In this document: one piece after another, positions 55,786-64,000 of the stretch
How positions within the stretch are numbered: the stretch's first letter is position 1
Layout: every line of letters begins with the position of its first letter
Assembly (NCBI RefSeq): GCF_003670275.1
Contig: NZ_QXJF01000003.1
Location: 1-64,000, forward strand
Length of the DNA stretch: 64,000 bases
DNA from: Helicobacter labetoulli
Lineage (GTDB): Bacteria; Campylobacterota; Campylobacteria; Campylobacterales; Helicobacteraceae
Direction of reading: 5' to 3'
Notes under the pieces: generated by a model
Database searches by the model: none
The model's input: only the letters and a program-made list of their open reading frames with translations
What the model was told of the DNA's origin: nothing
Translations under genes and position numbers: made by a program

Positions 55786-56694
55786 ATGAATGTAACATTA
55801 TTGCAAAAGTATATTCAAATCACGGTTGAAGAAGACAATGATTTTTTGCACAAAGCCCTTGCGTATGCTGAAAAATATTTCTCAAAAAGCTACCGCCTCT
55901 CTCGCACGATTCTTATCCTTGATGATGGTGAGCGGTTTAAAAAAGATTATCTTGTAAATTGGGCATATCACGCCTTTGGGCAAGATGAAAAGCACCAAAA
56001 GCTTCATCATTTGCTAGATTCTAAAGGGGAGCTTGGCGAGTATAAAGAGCGTGAGAATCCCACACCAGAATCTCTAGAATCCCACGAGCTACAACAACCT
56101 ATAGAAGAGCCACTGCAGGATTTAAAGTATCTGCTTGATTTTACCTATCTCCCTATACGCATTAAGATTGTAGGAAAAAACTCGCTGATTGAGCGGGTGA
56201 AAATCTCTCTGCGATTGCTGAATACAAAACGCGTAATGCTTAAAATGGATAAGGCAAATTCCGTAGCAAGGCGGTATATCGCACAAATGTTTGAGGAATA
56301 TTATGTGGGCTGCGATAGAGATGAGATTTATCTAGATTCTACAAAGCCCTATTTTTGGGAAAGCATAATGAATCTTATTAGTTTCAAAGTGATACATAAT
56401 GTCATTTTAGACTTTGATTATGATAGCTTTAAAAATCGCGGGGGCTTAGGAAGCTTTGAGAGTTCATTTTTAACAGATGAAGAGAGAATCCTGCGTGGTT
56501 GCTATATGACGCTAGAGTGTCATTACCAAGATGACTTTGCCTTGGTAAAGAAAAACTATCTCAAACTTGCTAAAGAATATCACCCTGATAATGTCTTTGG
56601 GCAAGATTCACGGATTGTAGAGAGCTATAATGATAGGTTTAGGAAGATTCAAGAAGCGTATGAAAAGATTAAAACCTATCTCAAAGCCTCCTAA
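55786..56694 (+). CDS. Protein with C-terminal DnaJ (J) domain
   Basis: The 302 residues have an unrecognised N-terminal two thirds, then a J domain at about 245-300: FALVKKNYLKLAKEYHPDNVFG with the HPD tripeptide, and RFRKIQEAYEKIKTYL at the end. J domains bring clients to DnaK-type chaperones and stimulate ATP hydrolysis. A C-terminal J domain, as in DjlA, and no zinc or G/F region distinguish it from DnaJ proper. The N-terminal part presumably binds the client. It is convergent with the TM2 gene. Confidence 0.85.
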   Translation: MNVTLLQKYIQITVEEDNDFLHKALAYAEKYFSKSYRLSRTILILDDGERFKKDYLVNWAYHAFGQDEKHQKLHHLLDSKGELGEYKERENPTPESLESHELQQPIEEPLQDLKYLLDFTYLPIRIKIVGKNSLIERVKISLRLLNTKRVMLKMDKANSVARRYIAQMFEEYYVGCDRDEIYLDSTKPYFWESIMNLISFKVIHNVILDFDYDSFKNRGGLGSFESSFLTDEERILRGCYMTLECHYQDDFALVKKNYLKLAKEYHPDNVFGQDSRIVESYNDRFRKIQEAYEKIKTYLKAS

Positions 56695-56710
56695 ATTTTG
56701 TGATATGTAG

Positions 56711-57190
56711 TTACCTTATCCCGCTAGAATCCCCAGCTTCTAACATAGACAGACATTTTGTGATTTTATTAAAATTGTCCTGCTTAATGCCCTTCCACAC
56801 AAAAAACCAATCCGCAATTACCCAGATAAATGGCACAAGTAAGGCTAACAACCCCAAAAAAAATCCTATGAAAAAATACTCATCTCCACCAGTCCTACCG
56901 ATACTTGCCCCAACTACAATAAACACTGCAAAGAAAACAAAGCCTAAAATCCCAAGAATTATCTTTAAGATTCCAAGCCCAATATCGCCTTTATAGAATC
57001 TATCCGCTCCAAAATGTCCAAAAAACAAGCCTAGCACCAAGCCAATCACAGGATCTTTCAGCGGTAAAAAGCCAAGGGAAGAAATCTTATCATTTGGAAA
57101 CTTATCAAGCTGCTGTTGAAGTGAGAAGGCTGTCTCTGCTGGAATCTTATTTGCCCATTGTTGAGCGAGCATAAATGCGTAATTATCCAT
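56711..57190 (-). CDS. TM2-domain membrane protein
   Basis: The 159 residues include the TM2 domain: GLVLGLFFGHFGADRFYKGDIGLGILKIIL, with the GxxGxxRFY turn between two membrane helices, and further hydrophobic segments at about 77-96 and 103-124. TM2 proteins are small inner-membrane proteins of unclear role. The N-terminus AQQWANKIPAETAF is soluble. It is monocistronic and lies between a DnaJ-type gene and the endonuclease gene. Confidence 0.85.
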   Translation of the reverse strand: MDNYAFMLAQQWANKIPAETAFSLQQQLDKFPNDKISSLGFLPLKDPVIGLVLGLFFGHFGADRFYKGDIGLGILKIILGILGFVFFAVFIVVGASIGRTGGDEYFFIGFFLGLLALLVPFIWVIADWFFVWKGIKQDNFNKITKCLSMLEAGDSSGIR

Positions 57191-57253
57191 AGTGAAATCC
57201 TTTGTTGATGAAAAGCAAAATTATAGTCTAAGTTATTAAATCGCTTTAACTTC

Positions 57254-57952
57254 CTAAAAACCCTGTGTTTGAAGCAGTCTTATCTCATACTCTGTTGGCG
57301 GATAGGCTTTATCCCAAGCTTTCATCAAATCTAGCTCTTCTTGCGTAAGAGAGATTTTATACTGCTTTGCCATATACAAATAGATTCTAGCGATTATGCC
57401 TTTCACCTCATCGCGTGGATAGAATCTTTTGTTTTTAAAGTCCGTGTAGGCTTGGCATTTGCCATACTGCCCTTGTGGGACTTGTTTAGATTCAGCATAG
57501 GCAAAGTTGCTTCTATCGGCATTTATCTCGCCTATGGCAGGGACGAGATTTCTTTTTTCTGCTTCCATTTTTTTAAAATTTTCATCATTAGCACACGCTT
57601 TTCTACCGCCCTTTTGCCAACATTCAAGCTTCCCACCAAAACGATGGGCTGGCATAATGTGTTCAAACTCAATGCGTTTTGCTCTCACATTTTCTTTGCC
57701 TTTGCTTGTAAAAGGCTTCCTTTGGGTGTATTGCGGAGATTCTAGAATCTTTAGCCTGTCTATATCAAACTCCACTCCGCAATAAAACTCCGTGTGGAAA
57801 TTGTGCTGCTTATAGGCTTGTTTGAGCTGCTGTTTGCTTTGAGAAAAGCTTATAGATTCTGGGCTAACATTCGCACAACCATAGGCAAAAATAGCAAAAA
57901 GCACAGCAATAACACTATGGCTAAAAAGGGCTTGGAACTTGGGTTTTGACAT
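57254..57952 (-). CDS. Extracellular/periplasmic endonuclease I
   Basis: The 232-residue protein belongs to the EndA/NucM/Dns family of beta-beta-alpha-metal nucleases. Visible are IEFEHIMPAHRFG with the catalytic His, AEKRNLVPAIGEINADRSN, and YPRDEVKGIIARIYLYMAKQY. The signal peptide HSVIAVLFAIFAYGCANV ends in a Cys that may be lipidated. Such enzymes cut DNA outside the cytoplasm, for nutrient use or limiting DNA uptake. Intact. Confidence 0.88.
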   Translation of the reverse strand: MSKPKFQALFSHSVIAVLFAIFAYGCANVSPESISFSQSKQQLKQAYKQHNFHTEFYCGVEFDIDRLKILESPQYTQRKPFTSKGKENVRAKRIEFEHIMPAHRFGGKLECWQKGGRKACANDENFKKMEAEKRNLVPAIGEINADRSNFAYAESKQVPQGQYGKCQAYTDFKNKRFYPRDEVKGIIARIYLYMAKQYKISLTQEELDLMKAWDKAYPPTEYEIRLLQTQGF

Positions 57953-58110
57953 TTTTACTTCTTATGATTTTTAGCAGATTCTAGCAGGAATAAGTAAAGT
58001 CGCCTTGAAGATGAAAAAGGGCAAATACAACAAGGGCGATGAAAGGAATGCTTTTTGCTAGATCCTACTTCAAAGCACGGAATGTGCGTGTTTGATAAGG
58101 GAGTATCGCA

Positions 58111-58728
58111 ATGGAAAGGAAGTCATCAAAGGCGAAGTTTTATCTTATGGGTTTTGCGCTCTTGCTTCTTGCTACACTTGGCGGGGTGTATTACTATATG
58201 GTGGAGTTCTCAACGCATTCTTTAGAAGAAGTAACCCAAAATATAGAATCTAAACTTTTAGAGCAGGATAATATCGCTAAGCAATCCCAGCTAGATTCTG
58301 CAAGTTCACAAATCAAGCTTTTAAAGGCTCAAAAAGAGAGCCTACAAAAACAGCAGGATAACGCACCGATGAAGCTACGCTACTCCATTAAGCCAAAGGA
58401 TAAGATTGTAGCCCATTGTGTGAATATGAAAATAGGACGCTATGCTATGCCTAAAAACTGCACCGAATCGCTAAAAAGTGGCATAAATGAGATAATTAAG
58501 CAAGATAATACGATTGTGGCGTTTGAGATTTCAGGCATTGTGGATACGCGTCCTTATGCGGGACTTAGCCCAGAGCTAAAGCAAGAGGGGTTGGCGAGCT
58601 TTCGTGCAAAAGAGGCGATTATGGTGGCTACTCAACAAATGCCAAGTGTAGCAGCATTTGAGGGTTTAAGTCAGCAAAAACCAAATCAAAGGGGCTTTGT
58701 CGTCCGTGCATTTTATGTAGAAAATTAA
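58111..58728 (+). CDS. Membrane-anchored periplasmic protein with coiled coil, OmpA-like end possible
   Basis: The 205 residues start with an uncleaved N-terminal membrane anchor (YLMGFALLLLATLGGVYYYM at about 12-31). A coiled coil follows at about 38-80, and a C-terminal domain at about 88-205 contains VAFEISGIVDTRPYAGLSPELKQEGLASFRAKEA. That stretch resembles an OmpA-like peptidoglycan-binding fold (G.VDTRPY near G.TD, and the R..A helix). The family is not certain. The ribosome site is AAGGGAG. Confidence 0.65.
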   Translation: MERKSSKAKFYLMGFALLLLATLGGVYYYMVEFSTHSLEEVTQNIESKLLEQDNIAKQSQLDSASSQIKLLKAQKESLQKQQDNAPMKLRYSIKPKDKIVAHCVNMKIGRYAMPKNCTESLKSGINEIIKQDNTIVAFEISGIVDTRPYAGLSPELKQEGLASFRAKEAIMVATQQMPSVAAFEGLSQQKPNQRGFVVRAFYVEN

Positions 58729-58782
58729 GTGCGTATTTGCTACAATAGGCACAATCTCAACGCCCAATAATGAGGAAGTGCA

Positions 58783-59655
58783 ATGAATACAAACAAGCCC
58801 ATACGCAAAGTCGGCATTGTGCTACGACCAAGTAGCCCCGAGCTTAAAGGCGTATTTTTACAAACGCGTGAAATGCTTGAAGATTCAGGCATTGAAGTAA
58901 TGCTTGAAAGCATAAGCGGAGGAATGATAGAGCTTTTAGGGCGAGATTTTGCCAAAATCGCCTCGCAATGCGATGGCTTTATGAGCCTTGGGGGCGATGG
59001 GACGCTCATTTCAATGCTAAGACGAGCTTTTGCTTATAATCTGCCTTGTATGGGGATAAATACAGGACGGCTAGGCTTTTTAACCGCTTTTATGCCAGAT
59101 CAATTACAAGCATTTATCCCGCATTTGCAAAATGGCAGCTACGCTTTAGAATCTCATCTTGTGTTGCAAGCCCTTGTGTTTGAAAGCAAAGATTCTACAA
59201 CGCCACTGCACAGCATTCTAGCGATTAATGAGTTTCTTATTAACAAGCACGAGTTAAGCGGTATGGTGCAAATTGACGCACATATTGATGAGATGTATTT
59301 TAACTCCTATCGTTGTGATGGCTTGATTATCGGCACACCCACAGGCTCTACGGCGTATAATATCAGTGCGGGAGGTTCTGTCATCTATCCATATTGTCGC
59401 AATATTCTGCTTACTCCCATAGCTCCGCATTCCTTAACGCAACGCCCTTTGGTGTTAAGTGATGAATTTGTGTTAGAATTTTATGTCAAGCAGAGAGCAA
59501 AGCTGATTATTGATGGGCAAGAAATGCTAGATATTTTGCCACATTACAAGGTGCAGATTCGTGCTTTGCCCCAAAGTGCTATGCTAATTTATCCGCCAAA
59601 TAGGGATTACTTTAGCGTTTTGAAAGAAAAGTTTAGCTGGGGGCAGGAGCATTAA
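58783..59655 (+). CDS. nadK: NAD kinase
   Basis: NadK phosphorylates NAD to NADP. The 290 residues include the GGDGT motif in FMSLGGDGTLISMLRRA (about 64-80), GINTGRLGFLTAF, the NE/D motif LAINEFLINKHELSGM, and GLIIGTPTGSTAYNISAGGSVIYP with the conserved GSTAYxxSAGG. It is 54 bp before the stretch leading to the RecN-like gene, on the same strand. Intact. Confidence 0.95.
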   Translation: MNTNKPIRKVGIVLRPSSPELKGVFLQTREMLEDSGIEVMLESISGGMIELLGRDFAKIASQCDGFMSLGGDGTLISMLRRAFAYNLPCMGINTGRLGFLTAFMPDQLQAFIPHLQNGSYALESHLVLQALVFESKDSTTPLHSILAINEFLINKHELSGMVQIDAHIDEMYFNSYRCDGLIIGTPTGSTAYNISAGGSVIYPYCRNILLTPIAPHSLTQRPLVLSDEFVLEFYVKQRAKLIIDGQEMLDILPHYKVQIRALPQSAMLIYPPNRDYFSVLKEKFSWGQEH

Positions 59656-59715
59656 TTTAGCAAGATCATCAAAAGAGTGTTAGATTCTTAGCCCAAGCAC
59701 ACAAAAGGAAATAGA

Positions 59716-61266
59716 ATGATGAGTAGAATCTTAATCCACAACTCCCCTGCGTTTAAAGATGTAGAGCTATATCTGCAAGGGGGCTTTAATGTCTTTAGTG
59801 GGGCAAGTGGTAGCGGAAAGTCTGTCTTTATGGAATCTTTGACTGCTATTTTTGGGATTAAAGAGAGCAATGCGGACTTGATAGAGGCAAATATTGATGT
59901 ATCGCACATTGCATTTGATTGGGATAATTATGGCATTCCTAATGATTTAGAAAATGAGATTGTGCTAAGCATTGTAAAAAAGGATAAAACACGCTACTTT
60001 CTTAATCACACTTCAAGCTCAAAAAAACGCCTTAATGAGCTTGTTTGCGGCTTTGCTAAACATATCAGTACCAAAAGCGGCGATGAGCTAAGCCCGCAAA
60101 ATCTTTTAAGGATTTTAGATCATTTTATTGCCAAAACGCATAAGGCACATTTAGAGTTGCTTACAAACTATGAGGGAGATTTTTTAGCACTGCAAGAGGC
60201 TCAAAAACAGCTCAAAGAACTAGAATCTAAGGAGGCAAATATCGCCACACTCAAGGAATTTGCCACTTTTGAAATACAAAAAATACAATTACTCCAGCCA
60301 AAAGAGGGCGAGTATGAAGAGCTTTTAGCCCTAAAAAAAATGCTATCCAAACAAGAGCGGATTAAAGAGCAGATGTATAAGGTGCGAGAAGCGTTAAATG
60401 CGACACAGCATTTTGAAGAGTTTTTAAGCCTTATTGATGAGAAATGCCCCACCTTGCTTGAAGGGCTAAGTGAGTTTGAAGCCATCATTGAGACACAAGA
60501 AGAGCGTTTAAGCGAGATAGAGGGGCTAAATCCTGAATCTATGCTTGATAAAATTGCTGCTTATGCCGAGCTAAACCGCCGATTTGGCGGGGTAAAAGAA
60601 TCATTAGCATATATGGAGGAGCAAAAGCAAAAACTCAAAGAATATGAAAATTTAGATTTTAATAAGCAGGAGCTAGAAAAGCAAATTACAATTTTAAGTA
60701 AATCTTGTGAAAATATGGCAAAAAAGCTTTTTGATAACCGCTCCAAGTCCCTTGAAGCGTTGAATACTAAAATCACAGAGCTTTGTGAGAGACTGCGGCT
60801 TAAGGCTAGTGTATTGAAGCTTCAAGAAGTGGCAATGCAAAAAAGTGGGAATTGTGAGCTTATATTAAAACTAGGCGATGCCGATGTGTCTGTGCTCTCT
60901 TCTGGGGAGTATAATCGTTTGCGTTTAGCGATAATGTGTATTGATACCGAGCTTACACCCAGAAGTGGGATTTTGGTGCTTGATGAGATTGATGCGAATT
61001 TAAGCGGGGAAGAGAGCGAGGGGGTGGCTAAGATTCTAAAAATGCTTTCAAAAGATTATCAAATCTTTGCGATTTCTCATCAAACCCATATGCCCTCCCT
61101 TGCGGATACGCACTACCTTGTGGAAAAGGCTCAAGATTCTAGTGTGATTACAAAGCTTGATTTTGAAGGCAGGGTAAAAGAAATTGCGCGTATGATAAGT
61201 GGAGCAAATATCACAAATGAGGCTATGGAGTTTGCAAGGAAGCATCTGAACGCATTGAAGGACTAG
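59716..61266 (+). CDS. recN: RecN-like DNA repair ATPase
   Basis: This SMC-type ATPase of 516 residues has Walker A FSGASGSGKSVFMESL at about residues 33-48, two coiled-coil arms at about 150-380, and the C-terminal ABC signature LSSGEYNRLRLAIMC with Walker B GILVLDEIDANLSGEES and ISHQTHMPSLADTH. RecN holds broken DNA ends for recombination repair. It is a bit shorter than the usual 550, as in Helicobacter, where the gene also lies near nadK. Start is ATG 59716 or the adjacent 59719. The next gene starts 2 bp after the stop. Confidence 0.9.
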   Translation: MMSRILIHNSPAFKDVELYLQGGFNVFSGASGSGKSVFMESLTAIFGIKESNADLIEANIDVSHIAFDWDNYGIPNDLENEIVLSIVKKDKTRYFLNHTSSSKKRLNELVCGFAKHISTKSGDELSPQNLLRILDHFIAKTHKAHLELLTNYEGDFLALQEAQKQLKELESKEANIATLKEFATFEIQKIQLLQPKEGEYEELLALKKMLSKQERIKEQMYKVREALNATQHFEEFLSLIDEKCPTLLEGLSEFEAIIETQEERLSEIEGLNPESMLDKIAAYAELNRRFGGVKESLAYMEEQKQKLKEYENLDFNKQELEKQITILSKSCENMAKKLFDNRSKSLEALNTKITELCERLRLKASVLKLQEVAMQKSGNCELILKLGDADVSVLSSGEYNRLRLAIMCIDTELTPRSGILVLDEIDANLSGEESEGVAKILKMLSKDYQIFAISHQTHMPSLADTHYLVEKAQDSSVITKLDFEGRVKEIARMISGANITNEAMEFARKHLNALKD

Positions 61267-61268
61267 CT

Positions 61269-62654
61269 TTGAATCTAGCATTACTCAAAGGTGTAGAGCG
61301 GTATTTGCAGGGTATGCAAAGTGTGGTTATGGCTAAACGCAAAGATTCTAATCTTTTTATATTTGTATTTAGGGATACAAGCGGGGCAAGGCAGAGTTTG
61401 TATTTTGATACGAGTAAGGCTCAAAGTCATATTTTCATCGCTCCAAAAGAGATTTTGCAAACGCGTGAGTTTAACGCCCCTTTTGATACTAAGCTCACGC
61501 AATGCACCACAAATGCGGAGATTCAAAAGGTGCGTGTTGATGGGGAGAATAGAATCTTGCAGTTTTTACTCACCCAAAAAGACAAGTATAAAAAGCGACA
61601 TTTTTGGCTGATGTGTGAATTTACAGGCAAACATACTAATATGATTATTTGCGATGAAAAGCTCATTGTGATTGAGGCTTTGCGGCATATCCCACAAAGT
61701 AAGTCGTGGCGTGAAGTGAAAGTCGGTGCATTGTTAGAATCTCTGCCGCAAAGGGCGGGGGAGAAAATAGAATCTTTAAGCGAGAGTGAGACGCAAGAAG
61801 AGCTTATTGCAGCCTATCAAAAGCATTATCTTCTAAAACAAGAGCAGAAAAAGCACAATGCCATTATGAGCCTAAAAGCGAAAAAAGCAAAGCTAGAGCA
61901 GGTTTTAGCGGATTTGCCACAATATGAAAGCTTAATAGAATCTGCGGTATTGTATGCGAAATATGGGGAACTGCTTTTTACACATTTACATACCTTGCCA
62001 CCTTATAAATGCCAAAATGCAGAAGTTGAAGTAAAAGATTTTAATGGCAAAAATGTGCTTGTGCCGCTGCCACAAAATGTGCGGGATTTCACAGAAGCGG
62101 GGAATTTTTATTACACACAGAGTAAAAAGCTTAATAAAAAGGCTAAACATTTGCATTTACAGCAAGAGAATTTAGAATATAAAATCAATTTTATATGCGA
62201 TGAGATGGCGTTTGTGGAGCGATTTGGGGAAGTTGAGCTGTTTTCTAAGAATCCTAAGCTAAAAAATGCTGGAGCGAAGCAAAAGGCGGAAAAAGCGGAG
62301 TTTGAGAGCTTTTTTATTGATGGGTATAAAATCAGCATAGGACGCAATGCAAAAGAAAATCAAAAGCTTTTAGAATCTGCTAGGGCGGAGGATTTGTGGT
62401 TTCACATAAAAGATGTGCCAAGTGCACATTTGATTATCCATTGTGGCAAGAAAATGCCACCAATTGCTATTTTGCATAAAAGTGCTGAAATTTTAGTGGG
62501 GCTATATGCTGCGCGCAAGGGGGTTGGGGATTTTGTAGTGGATTACACCAAAAGACGATTTGTGAAACTCTCTCAAAATGCACAAGTAACTTACGCAAAA
62601 CATACAAGTATTATTTGCAAAGCTGATAATACTGAATGCAAAATCGTGGGATAG
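61269..62654 (+). CDS. NFACT-family protein (RqcH-like)
   Basis: The 461-residue protein has an NFACT-N domain (about 1-190), a coiled coil (about 185-330) and the NFACT-R/DUF814 domain (about 350-430) with ARAEDLWFHIKDVPSAHLIIHCG and ARKGVGDFVVDYTKRRFVK. RqcH proteins bind stalled 50S subunits and add Ala tails to aborted peptides; older names call the group fibronectin-binding. The start is TTG 61269, 2 bp after recN, with AAGGACTAG upstream, so it is translationally coupled. Confidence 0.88.
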   Translation: MNLALLKGVERYLQGMQSVVMAKRKDSNLFIFVFRDTSGARQSLYFDTSKAQSHIFIAPKEILQTREFNAPFDTKLTQCTTNAEIQKVRVDGENRILQFLLTQKDKYKKRHFWLMCEFTGKHTNMIICDEKLIVIEALRHIPQSKSWREVKVGALLESLPQRAGEKIESLSESETQEELIAAYQKHYLLKQEQKKHNAIMSLKAKKAKLEQVLADLPQYESLIESAVLYAKYGELLFTHLHTLPPYKCQNAEVEVKDFNGKNVLVPLPQNVRDFTEAGNFYYTQSKKLNKKAKHLHLQQENLEYKINFICDEMAFVERFGEVELFSKNPKLKNAGAKQKAEKAEFESFFIDGYKISIGRNAKENQKLLESARAEDLWFHIKDVPSAHLIIHCGKKMPPIAILHKSAEILVGLYAARKGVGDFVVDYTKRRFVKLSQNAQVTYAKHTSIICKADNTECKIVG

Positions 62655-62691
62655 AATATGTGGTATGTCTTAAATTGGAATCTCAAATCCC

Positions 62692-62715
62692 TATAATATA
62701 TTTTAATATATTATA
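62692..62715. repeat. 24 bp AT-only palindrome between convergent genes
   Basis: Arms of 11 bp (TATAATATATT and its complement) around TT make a perfect A/T-only palindrome, 37 bp after the NFACT stop and 76 bp before the end of the opposing ABC permease gene. Being placed between convergent genes it most likely helps terminate transcription, although no T run follows. Confidence 0.5.
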
Positions 62716-62791
62716 AAACATCATCACAACCCAAAGAAAATGATGCAGAGAAATGTAAAGCGATAGAATAGGCAATTGAGTTTGTTTTATA

Positions 62792-63958
62792 TCAATCCAC
62801 ACGCATCTCTCTTTTGCGGTAGATGAGGATTCCAAGGCTTAGGAAAAGTAAAAAGGGCAGTAATTCACACATTGTTTTAAACGCATTTAGAAAACTCACA
62901 TCATAGTTTGCTATCTGCACATAGAGCTTCAAATAATGGCTAATAGGCAAAATGATGTGCCAAAAACTTGCAAAATTCCCCATAGAATTTACCGGAAAAG
63001 TAAGCCCCGCAAACGCAAAGCTAGGCGCACAATAAATCGCCGCTACTGCCAAAGCCCGTGTATGGTCTCGCAAGAGCGCATAAGCAAAAACGCCTACACT
63101 AGAATAAGCCAAAATTGTTAGCAAAGCCCCGATGTAGAGTGTGATATAACTCCCGTGAAAACTAAAATCAAGGAAGTGAAAAAATAGCATCATCACGCCC
63201 CACCAAAATGAAAAGATTCCCGCATAGGCAAAAACTTTGGTAAGGATATATAATCGTGCGTGGATTCCATCTGGCATTTGGGATTTTTTGCCTTTGACAA
63301 AGCCCACATTAGCTTCATCTCTAGCCAAAGAGTTAATCACGCATAAAATCACAAGCATAATAAGTGAGCAAGGCAGAATCCCTGTGAGCAGGAATTGTGC
63401 GTAGCTGTTATTAATGTTATAAAGTGGGGTGATTTGCATAAGGATAGGAGAGCTTTTTGCTAAAGCCGCATCAATATTATGCGTTTGGATAAGGTTTTTG
63501 CCAAGCTTTGCTTTGACATTGCTTGTTAAAATAAGCTGCTTAAAAGCCCCTTCAATAGACTTTGCCACAAGCATAAGCTGGGCGTTATAATAGATGGGAA
63601 TTTCAGTCAAAATACCCTTTTTGCTATGAGATTGTAAGCCTTTTGGAAAAACAACAATCGCATAAATCTGTGTGCTACTCATATCATCTTTGGCTTCACT
63701 TAAGCTAGAGTAGCTCCGTGTAACGCTAATAGCAGGAATAGCAGAGAGATTGCGTGTAAGCTCTTGGCTTAAAGGCGTTTTGTCTAAATCCACCACGCCA
63801 ATGGGAGCAGAACGCACAAAGCTTTGAGAAAACACCGCCCATACAAAAAGCCCCAAAAGCAAGGGTGCAAGGGTGCAAAGAAAGAGTGAAAATCTATCAT
63901 TTAAAAAGCCGTAAAATTCCCGCTTAAAGAAGTTTAAAAATGGTGTGAGATACTTCAT
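62792..63958 (-). CDS. ABC-2 type transporter permease
   Basis: The 388-residue protein has a first membrane segment at about 24-44 (SLFLCTLAPLLLGLFVWAVF), a large periplasmic loop to about 165 (GVVDLDKTPLSQELTRNLSA..., VVFPKGLQSHSKKG), and five further segments to the end. This is the YhhJ/YbhR layout of ABC-2 permeases, which work with an ATPase and an HlyD-like adaptor to export drugs or other compounds. The ATPase and adaptor are not in the window, presumably to the right. Its ATG shares one base with an upstream stop (TAATG). Confidence 0.85.
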   Translation of the reverse strand: MKYLTPFLNFFKREFYGFLNDRFSLFLCTLAPLLLGLFVWAVFSQSFVRSAPIGVVDLDKTPLSQELTRNLSAIPAISVTRSYSSLSEAKDDMSSTQIYAIVVFPKGLQSHSKKGILTEIPIYYNAQLMLVAKSIEGAFKQLILTSNVKAKLGKNLIQTHNIDAALAKSSPILMQITPLYNINNSYAQFLLTGILPCSLIMLVILCVINSLARDEANVGFVKGKKSQMPDGIHARLYILTKVFAYAGIFSFWWGVMMLFFHFLDFSFHGSYITLYIGALLTILAYSSVGVFAYALLRDHTRALAVAAIYCAPSFAFAGLTFPVNSMGNFASFWHIILPISHYLKLYVQIANYDVSFLNAFKTMCELLPFLLFLSLGILIYRKREMRVD

Positions 63959-64000
63959 TATGATATATCCTTGCTTAATTGAGCGTTTTTCTCACATTGC
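63958..64000 (-). CDS. End of an upstream gene of the ABC operon (partial)
   Basis: On the minus strand the frame reading QCEKNAQLSKDIS ends with TAA at 63958-63960, whose last base is the first of the permease ATG. Such TAATG junctions are typical of coupled genes, so this is probably the C-terminus of a sister permease or adaptor. A second frame (ending NVRKTLN) also stays open, so the reading is uncertain. Confidence 0.4.
   Translation of the reverse strand, partial: QCEKNAQLSKDIS

Overview
The window is AT-rich and densely coded, with gene content typical of Campylobacterota. It most likely comes from an enterohepatic Helicobacter. The evidence is a bioC-bioG-bioF/bioA/bioD biotin cluster, a Helicobacter-style S8 autotransporter relic, an NIT-type chemoreceptor, pta-ackA, fabI-rimO, and a topoisomerase/HipA-like-kinase/VapD island resembling the type IV secretion (T4SS) plasticity islands of Helicobacter. 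No rRNA, tRNA, CRISPR array, integrase or relaxase gene was recognised.

Layout. Positions 1-4.4 kb hold the end of a TupA-like ATP-grasp gene, ppc (-) and ilvC (+). At 4.5-8.1 kb lies a heavily frameshifted S8-protease autotransporter. At 8.2-12.9 kb all genes for making biotin from a malonyl-ACP ester are present. At 12.9-18.7 kb a compact minus-strand operon, with more GC-rich codons than its surroundings, encodes two LLM flavin monooxygenases, a cyclase-family hydrolase, an MHS-type MFS transporter and an ATP-grasp ligase. This suggests uptake and oxidative breakdown of an unidentified organic compound. At 18.9-21 kb lie cutA, a radical SAM/SPASM gene with a 15-A tract upstream, and a truncated TehA/SLAC1 gene.

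From about 21 to 47 kb the composition becomes strongly AT-rich. The left part (21-29.4 kb) is a defence island: a broken type I hsdM with intact hsdS, a palindromic repeat cluster, a Panacea-domain protein with a membrane partner, a wrecked DndD/DndE-like locus interrupted by an N6-methylase plus GIY-YIG nuclease pair, and a MazF toxin. The right part (29.4-47.2 kb) is a T4SS-type mobile element fragment. It has a HipA-like kinase, a topoisomerase III, a DsbC-like lipoprotein, a pilin-like protein, many small exported coiled-coil proteins, AbiEi/AbiEii with a metallophosphoesterase, and VapD with a putative partner. Three structural themes tie it together: three copies of a 22-24 bp palindrome 67-77 bp upstream of start codons; four small exported proteins sharing a C-terminal FLxKQxNEL-like motif; and at least five products ending in a short Arg/Lys tail. 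Several of its genes are split by one-base shifts in A7/A8 tracts.

From 47.3 kb to the end the chromosome is ordinary again: tpiA, fabI-rimO, a chemoreceptor, pta-ackA, an isochorismatase-family hydrolase, a DnaJ-domain protein, a TM2 protein, endonuclease I, nadK, a RecN-like ATPase, an NFACT/RqcH-like protein and an ABC-2 permease. All calls come from reading the sequence. No database search was run, so distant family assignments are inference.
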